From assembly GCF_004000435.1 (NCBI RefSeq), contig NZ_RBVZ01000002.1, forward strand, positions 674,501 through 738,500: 64,000 nt of DNA, given 5' to 3'. Origin of the DNA: Alexandriicola marinus (GTDB taxonomy: Bacteria; Pseudomonadota; Alphaproteobacteria; Rhodobacterales; Rhodobacteraceae). Positions within the stretch are counted from its first letter, which is position 1; the number at the start of each line of letters is the position of its first letter. The notes beneath the pieces were generated by a model that saw only the letters and a program-made list of their open reading frames with translations, had not been told where the DNA came from and did no database searches. The position numbers and the translations under genes are program-made. Below are positions 59,231-64,000 of this stretch, piece by piece.

Positions 59231-60319
59231 ATGAGCTTTGCACCCGACCTGACAGAACGGCTGGCCCGCGCCCGGTCGGACCTCCGCATGGGTGTGCCGG
59301 TGGTGTTGATCGCCGAGGATGGAACCGGCGCGCTGGTGCTTGCCGCTGAAACAGCGGGGGCAGACCGTGTGCGGCAATTCGCCGGACAAGGCACCGACGC
59401 CGCGTTGACCATCACCGCGCGCCGCGCCGAGACGCTGCGCGCCCGCGTCTATGACGGGGACCTTGCGCGCATCGCCCTGCCGCCGGATGCGACGCTTGGC
59501 TGGGTGCGTGGCGTGGCCGATCCCGCGGGCGACCTCGACACACCCATGAAGGGGCCATTCACCTGCCTGCGTGGAGGCGACGCCACCTTGCATCGCGCAG
59601 CGCTCAACCTGACGAAGGCCGCGCGCATCCTGCCGGCGGCCCTCGTGGTTCTTCTTTCCGATCCCGCCAGCTTTGCCCGCGACCACGCCCTGACCGAACT
59701 GCCCGTGGCGGCCGCGCTGGATACGGGCATGTCTCCGCTCCATTCCGTCGTCTCGGCCCGCGTGCCTCTCGAGGTGTCAGAGGCGGGACGGCTTCACGTC
59801 TTCCGCCCAGAAGACGGCGGAGAGGAGCATTACGCAGTGGAGATCGGGCATCCGGACAGATCGGCCCCGGTGCTTGCACGGCTGCACTCGGCCTGTTTCA
59901 CCGGCGACTTGCTTGGCAGCCTGAAATGCGATTGCGGGCCCCAGCTGCGCGCGGCACTCGCCCAGATGGGGGCCGAAGGGTCGGGGGTTCTGCTGTACCT
60001 CAACCAGGAAGGCCGCGGCATCGGACTGGCCAACAAGATGCGGGCCTATTCGCTTCAGGATCAGGGGTTCGACACCGTCGAGGCAAACCATCGTCTGGGG
60101 TTCGAAGACGACGAACGGGATTTCAGGATCGGCGCCGCGCTCTTGGAAAAGCTTGGCTTTTCTCGGGTCAGGCTGATGACGAACAATCCCGCGAAGGTCG
60201 ACCGCATGGAAAGCTGCGGGTTGGAAGTGACGGAACGCGTCCCTCTCAAGGTTGGTGAGAACCGGTTCAACACCGCCTATCTGCAGACCAAGGCCCGGAA
60301 GTCGGGCCATATCCTTTAG
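59231..60319 (+). CDS. ribA: GTP cyclohydrolase II with degenerate RibB-like N-terminal domain
   Basis: RibA opens the GTP ring in the first step of riboflavin synthesis. The C-terminal half (from about residue 165) has the zinc site C-F-T-G-D-L-L-G-S-L-K-C-D-C-G and Y-L-N-Q-E-G-R-G-I-G-L. The N-terminal ~150 residues look like the DHBP synthase (RibB) fold but lack its acidic active-site signature (A-E-D-G-T-G-A-L in its place), so only the cyclohydrolase activity is expected. It is divergent from the response regulator. Confidence 0.92.
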   Translation: MSFAPDLTERLARARSDLRMGVPVVLIAEDGTGALVLAAETAGADRVRQFAGQGTDAALTITARRAETLRARVYDGDLARIALPPDATLGWVRGVADPAGDLDTPMKGPFTCLRGGDATLHRAALNLTKAARILPAALVVLLSDPASFARDHALTELPVAAALDTGMSPLHSVVSARVPLEVSEAGRLHVFRPEDGGEEHYAVEIGHPDRSAPVLARLHSACFTGDLLGSLKCDCGPQLRAALAQMGAEGSGVLLYLNQEGRGIGLANKMRAYSLQDQGFDTVEANHRLGFEDDERDFRIGAALLEKLGFSRVRLMTNNPAKVDRMESCGLEVTERVPLKVGENRFNTAYLQTKARKSGHIL

Positions 60320-60354
60320 CACCGCCATCCACGACACGTCGCGGAGGGGTGGCC

Positions 60355-60379
60355 GGGCCGGAAGCCATGCTCCCGGCCC
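60355..60379. terminator. Hairpin between convergent ribA and serA
   Basis: Arms GGGCCGG/CCGGCCC (60355-60361, 60373-60379) extended by AGC/GCT around an A-C mismatch. It is GC-rich with no T run, and lies centrally between the two stops. Confidence 0.45.
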
Positions 60380-60388
60380 GCCATGTCA

Positions 60389-61984
60389 TCAGGCGACGTC
60401 GAACTGAAGCGCCTTGACCTGCCGGAACAGGCCGGTGGCGCGCAGCTTGTCCAGAACCGCCTCTGGGACCTGCTCATCGACATAGAGAAGGGCAATCGCT
60501 TCGCCCTTTTCGGCGGTCCGCCCAAGGGTGAAATTCGCGATGTTGACGCCGTTTTCGCCCATCGTCTGACCCAGCGTCCCGATGATGCCGGGCACGTCTT
60601 CGTTGGTCGTGTAAACCATGTGCGCCCCGATCTCGGCGTCGATATTGATGCCCTTGATCTGGATGAAGCGCGGCTTTCCGTCGGAGAAGACGGTGCCCCC
60701 GATCGACCGCTCGCGCTTGGTCGTGACGACCGTCACCTTTATATAGCCCTCGAAGGCGCCGGACTGATCCTGTTTCGTCGTCGAAATCCGGATGCCGCGT
60801 TCCTTGGCGATGACCGGAGCCGAGACCATGTTCACATCCGGGTTGGTGCTTGCCATGATCCCGGCCACGGTGGCGGAGGTCAGGGCGGCGAGGTTCATCT
60901 CGCTCGCCTCGCCGTCATAGAGGATGTTGATCGCCTTGATCGGCTCGTCCGTCATCTGGCCGATGAAATTGCCCAGATGACCGGCAAGCTTGATCCACGG
61001 GCCCATGATCTTGGCCTCTTCGGCGGTGACCGACGGCATGTTGAGCGCGTTCTGCACCGCGCCCGTCAGCAGGTAGTCGGCCATCTGTTCGGCCACCTGA
61101 AGCGCCACGTTCTCCTGCGCCTCCGATGTTGCGGCCCCAAGGTGCGGGGTGCAGACGACGTTGGGCAGATCGAAAAGCGGGTTCTGCGTTGCGGGTTCCT
61201 CGGAAAACACATCAAACGCCGCGCCGGCGACGTGGCCGGACTTCAGAAGGTCGGCAAGCGCGGCCTCATCGACCAGACCGCCACGGGCACAGTTGATGAT
61301 GCGGACGCCCTTCTTCGTCTTCTCGAGGTTTTCGCGGCTGAGGATGTTGCGGGTGGCATCGGTCAGCGGCACGTGAAGCGTGATGAAATCGGCCCGGGAC
61401 AGCAGCGTTTCCAGCTCGACCTTCTCGACACCGATTTCGGTCGCCCGCTCCTCGCTGAGGAAGGGATCATAGGCGATGACCTTCATCTTCAGACCGCGGG
61501 CCCTGTCACAGACAATGGAGCCGATGTTCCCGGCTCCGATCACGCCCAGCGTCTTGCCAGTCAGTTCGACGCCCATGAACTTCGACTTTTCCCATTTGCC
61601 CGCATGGGTGGAGGTGCTCGCCTCAGGGATCTGGCGGGCGACGGCGAACATCATCGCGATGGCATGTTCGGCAGTTGTCACCATGTTGCCGAAGGGCGTG
61701 TTCATCACGATGATGCCCTTCTTGGAGGCCGCTTCCTTGTCGATGTTGTCGGTGCCGATCCCGGCACGGCCGATGACCTTGAGATTGTCCGCAGCGGCGA
61801 TCAGCTTTTCGGTTGCCTTGGTGGCCGACCGGATGGCCAGACCATCATAGTCGCCGATCACCGCAAGAAGCGCGTCCTTGTCCTTGCCGAGTTCGGGCCG
61901 GAAATCGACCTCGATCCCGCGATCCCGGAAGATCTGGACGGCCGCGTCGGAAAGTTTGTCGGAGATGAGAACCTTGGGAGCCAT
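60389..61984 (-). CDS. serA: D-3-phosphoglycerate dehydrogenase
   Basis: First enzyme of serine synthesis. The 531-residue protein is the long type: a D-2-hydroxyacid dehydrogenase core (NAD motif G-V-I-G-A-G-N-I-G near residue 150; N-C-A-R-G-G-L-V-D-E; H-L-G-A-A-T-S-E-A with the catalytic His) followed by an intervening domain and a C-terminal ACT domain (G-I-I-G-T-L-G-Q near 475) that usually gives serine feedback inhibition. The ATG has an AAGGA site. It follows serC with two tandem hairpins between. Confidence 0.96.
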   Translation of the reverse strand: MAPKVLISDKLSDAAVQIFRDRGIEVDFRPELGKDKDALLAVIGDYDGLAIRSATKATEKLIAAADNLKVIGRAGIGTDNIDKEAASKKGIIVMNTPFGNMVTTAEHAIAMMFAVARQIPEASTSTHAGKWEKSKFMGVELTGKTLGVIGAGNIGSIVCDRARGLKMKVIAYDPFLSEERATEIGVEKVELETLLSRADFITLHVPLTDATRNILSRENLEKTKKGVRIINCARGGLVDEAALADLLKSGHVAGAAFDVFSEEPATQNPLFDLPNVVCTPHLGAATSEAQENVALQVAEQMADYLLTGAVQNALNMPSVTAEEAKIMGPWIKLAGHLGNFIGQMTDEPIKAINILYDGEASEMNLAALTSATVAGIMASTNPDVNMVSAPVIAKERGIRISTTKQDQSGAFEGYIKVTVVTTKRERSIGGTVFSDGKPRFIQIKGINIDAEIGAHMVYTTNEDVPGIIGTLGQTMGENGVNIANFTLGRTAEKGEAIALLYVDEQVPEAVLDKLRATGLFRQVKALQFDVA

Positions 61985-62017
61985 GTATCTGGTCCTTGAA
62001 CGTTTGAAGAGGGGGGA

Positions 62018-62063
62018 CCGGACTCTTTGAAAGAGTCCGGGACGATTTCCTGATAGGAAATCG
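62018..62063 (-). promoter_or_regulatory. Two perfect tandem hairpins between serC and serA
   Basis: Hairpin A: perfect 9-base arms (62043-62051, 62055-62063), 3-base loop. Hairpin B: perfect 11-base arms (62018-62028, 62030-62040) with one central base. Together they fill most of the 82-base gap. In transcript order A comes first, right after the serC stop, and B is followed by TCCCCCC rather than a T run, so they are more likely mRNA-stabilising or processing elements than a full terminator. Confidence 0.5.
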
Positions 62064-62066
62064 GGC

Positions 62067-63221
62067 TCAGGCGGCTTGGGCCTGCGCCTCGATTTCAGCG
62101 TGGAAGGCCCAGTCGAGCCACGGCAGCATCGCCTCGATGTCGGCGGTCTCGACCGTGGCGCCGCACCAGATGCGCAGACCTGCCGGCGCATCGCGATAGG
62201 CGCCGATGTCGAGCGCGACGCCTTCGGCCTCGAGGCGCTTGGCCACCGCCTTGGCGAAGGCCGCGCCATCCGCGATCGCGGGATCGGTGAACTTCAGGCA
62301 AACGCTGGTGTTCGACCTGGTCGCCGGATCCTCGGCCAGGTTCGCGATCCAGTCGCGGGAGTCGCAGAAATCCCAGATCGCCTGCGCATTCGCGTCGGCC
62401 CGGGCCTGCAGGGCCGCGAGGCCACCGATCGATTGCGCCCAGTCGAGCGCAAAGAGGTAATCCTCAACCGCCATCATCGATGGCGTGTTGATCGTCTCGC
62501 CCCGGAAGATGCCGTCGATGAGCTTGCCGCCCTTGGTCAGGCGAAAGATCTTGGGAAGCGGTCTGTCGGGCGTATAGCTTTCCAGCCGTTCGACTGCGCG
62601 GGGGCTGAGGATCAGCATCCCGTGCGCGGCCTCGCCGCCCATCACCTTCTGCCAGGAAAAGGTCGTCACATCGAGCTTGTCCCAGGGCAGATCCTGCGCG
62701 AAGGCGGCACTCGTGGCGTCGCAGATCGTCAGGCCTGCGCGATCCGCCGGGATCGCATCGCCATCGGGCATCCGAACGCCGGATGTGGTTCCATTCCACG
62801 TAAAGACGACGTCGCGATCATAATTCAGCGCGGCCATATCGACGATGTGCCCGTAATCGGCGCGATGCACATTGGCATCCAGCCTGAGCTGCTTGACCGC
62901 GTCGGTGACCCAGCCTTCGCCAAAGCTTTCCCATGCGACCATCTCGACGGGGCGTTCGCCCAGCATCGTCCACATCGCCATCTCGACGGCGCCGGTGTCA
63001 GAGGCCGGCACGATGCCGACGCGGTAACCATCGGGCACGCCCAGAATCTCGGCCGTGAGGTCAATCGCGCGCTTGAGGCGCTCCTTGCCGATCGCGGCGC
63101 GATGCGACCGCCCAAGGGGCGCGTCGGCTACGGCTTCGGGTGTCCATGTGGGGGGTTTGGCACAGGGGCCGGACGAAAAACGCGGGTTGGCCGGCCGCGT
63201 GGCCGGGGTTTTGATCGCCAT
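62067..63221 (-). CDS. serC: Phosphoserine aminotransferase
   Basis: Second enzyme of serine synthesis and also needed for pyridoxal phosphate synthesis. The 384-residue protein is the alphaproteobacterial type, starting with [12 protein letters not shown] near residue 13, with [11 protein letters not shown] holding the PLP lysine near 190. An AAGGA site precedes the ATG at 63221; longer readings run into serB. It precedes serA and is divergent from serB, which places all three serine-pathway genes together. Confidence 0.95.
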   Translation of the reverse strand: MAIKTPATRPANPRFSSGPCAKPPTWTPEAVADAPLGRSHRAAIGKERLKRAIDLTAEILGVPDGYRVGIVPASDTGAVEMAMWTMLGERPVEMVAWESFGEGWVTDAVKQLRLDANVHRADYGHIVDMAALNYDRDVVFTWNGTTSGVRMPDGDAIPADRAGLTICDATSAAFAQDLPWDKLDVTTFSWQKVMGGEAAHGMLILSPRAVERLESYTPDRPLPKIFRLTKGGKLIDGIFRGETINTPSMMAVEDYLFALDWAQSIGGLAALQARADANAQAIWDFCDSRDWIANLAEDPATRSNTSVCLKFTDPAIADGAAFAKAVAKRLEAEGVALDIGAYRDAPAGLRIWCGATVETADIEAMLPWLDWAFHAEIEAQAQAA

Positions 63222-63320
63222 TTCTGGTATCCTTACAGATAATCGCCCCTCGTTGGGGAGGGGTGTCCCGCCGCCGCTGATACGGCGAAGGCCGGCCTTC
63301 CACAACAGCCAAAATGTCGC
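63222..63320 (-). promoter_or_regulatory. Probable serC leader RNA element
   Basis: Upstream of serC on its strand are three consecutive hairpins: a 14-base perfect palindrome (63287-63300), CGCCG/CGGCG (within 63271-63287) and CCCCTC/GAGGGG (63246-63263), followed by the ribosome site. Alphaproteobacteria have a described conserved serC leader motif (Corbino et al. 2005), and position and layout here fit it. A covariance search is needed to confirm it. Confidence 0.55.
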
Positions 63321-63378
63321 TAGACCGCCGTTCGATCGCCTGAAAGCGACGTGTCTGTTCACGATAGGAAACCTGCCG

Positions 63379-64000
63379 ATGTTCACCGTCTCGCTGATCG
63401 CACCTCCGGGGCGGCTTGATCCCGAACTCGCCACCTCCCTTCGCAACGCCTGGGGCGGCCGCGATCTGGACTGGCTGTCACCCGATGAGGCGGCGGAGTT
63501 CGAAATCGAGACGCGCCCCGCGCATGAGGACGATGTCTGGCAAACCCTGCAGGCCTCTTCCGTGGATCTGGCAATCCAGCGATCCGAAAGCCGCCGCAAA
63601 CGCATCCTGATCGCGGACATGGATTCGACCATGATCCAGCAGGAATGCATCGACGAACTGGCCGCCGAGGCCGGGGTCGGCGAGCGGGTCGCCGCAATCA
63701 CGGCCCGCGCCATGAACGGGGAGCTGGATTTCGAAGATGCGTTGCGCGAACGGGTGGGCCTTCTTGCGGGACTTCCGGTTTCGATCATCACCAAGGTTCT
63801 TCAAGACCGCATCACGCTGATGCCGGGCGGACCAGAGCTTGTCGCGACCATGCGGGCAAACGGGGCCTATGCCGCGCTTGTCTCAGGCGGGTTCACACGG
63901 TTCACGGGGCCCATCGCCCAGCGGCTCGGGTTTCATGAAAACCGCGCCAACACCCTGCTGGAAGAGCATGGCGTTCTGACCGGCAAGCCCGGCGATCCGA
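63379..64000 (+). CDS. serB: Phosphoserine phosphatase SerB (3' end outside window)
   Basis: Last enzyme of serine synthesis. The first 207 residues are visible. A ~70-residue N-terminal domain is followed by the HAD catalytic motif D-M-D-S-T-M with the nucleophile Asp near residue 80. Downstream are L-V-S-G-G-F-T (motif II) and the T-G-K-P-G-D start of the later part. The frame stays open to the window end. It is divergent from serC, from which it is separated by the serC leader region. Confidence 0.94.
   Translation, partial: MFTVSLIAPPGRLDPELATSLRNAWGGRDLDWLSPDEAAEFEIETRPAHEDDVWQTLQASSVDLAIQRSESRRKRILIADMDSTMIQQECIDELAAEAGVGERVAAITARAMNGELDFEDALRERVGLLAGLPVSIITKVLQDRITLMPGGPELVATMRANGAYAALVSGGFTRFTGPIAQRLGFHENRANTLLEEHGVLTGKPGDP

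Noticed and set aside
60389-62269. Longer serA reading adding 95 N-terminal residues
   Set aside because: The extension runs through the hairpins and the end of serC in another frame and is Arg/Pro/Ser-rich; the ATG at 61984 has a ribosome site and the normal family start.
62067-63794. Longer serC reading extending into the serB region
   Set aside because: The extension overlaps divergent serB and the leader RNA and has no family similarity; the ATG at 63221 is preceded by a ribosome site.

Overview
The window is GC-rich alphaproteobacterial DNA. Protein content and gene order (the flagellar island with motE, fliL and flgEKLI-motB; ftsK-lolA; trm112-LON-thioredoxin; serB divergent from serC-serA) point to the family Rhodobacteraceae (roseobacter/Rhodobacter group). 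I would not name a genus. Gene density is high. I found no rRNA, tRNA, CRISPR array, insertion sequence or prophage.

Region 1 (1-19495) is a flagellar and motor island. It starts inside flgH (+), followed by a FliL-family gene. A minus-strand export operon flhA-fliR-flhB-(FliJ-like) follows. Next is a minus-strand stator operon: fliL, a small membrane protein, motE, motA and a 746-residue periplasmic protein of unknown function. fliF-fliH-fliN-fliP is divergent on the plus strand, and flgE-flgK-flgL-flgI plus motB are on the minus strand. Many stops and starts overlap (ATGA, TGATG), so translation is probably coupled. Three intergenic sites match or nearly match the CtrA box TTAA-N7-TTAA, consistent with known CtrA control of flagella in this family.

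Region 2 (19577-27399) is a minus-strand run upstream of motB: FkbM methyltransferase, DUF6165, TPR-glycosyltransferase, an unrecognised protein, GT4 glycosyltransferase, Gfo/Idh/MocA oxidoreductase, ThuA-like protein and a TauE/SafE permease. It looks like a glycan or flagellin modification operon, but its substrate is unknown.

Region 3 (27488-35290) is the truB-rpsO-pnp neighbourhood, interrupted by a YghU-type glutathione-dependent protein, DUF1643, an N-terminally anchored RTX calcium-binding protein with a perfect CtrA box in front of it, and an HWE histidine kinase with a receiver-only partner.

Region 4 (35336-46029) holds cell-envelope, redox and catabolic genes: epimerase, L,D-transpeptidase, 1-Cys peroxiredoxin, an MhqO/MhqD-like pair, RluA-type pseudouridine synthase, an FAD/GcvT dehydrogenase, gamma-glutamyltransferase, hspQ and a lytic transglycosylase lipoprotein. 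Between the peroxiredoxin and the MhqO-like gene is a strong intrinsic terminator with no gene in front of it, suggesting a structured RNA.

Region 5 (46045-64000) is housekeeping: lolA, ftsK, aminotransferase, amidase, ubiH, trm112, LON, thioredoxin, SGNH hydrolase, xthA, an OmpR-type regulator, ribA, serA, serC with a probable serC leader RNA, and serB cut by the window end. A second candidate small RNA lies beside the OmpR-type regulator. It shares an anti-Shine-Dalgarno-like core with the first RNA candidate.
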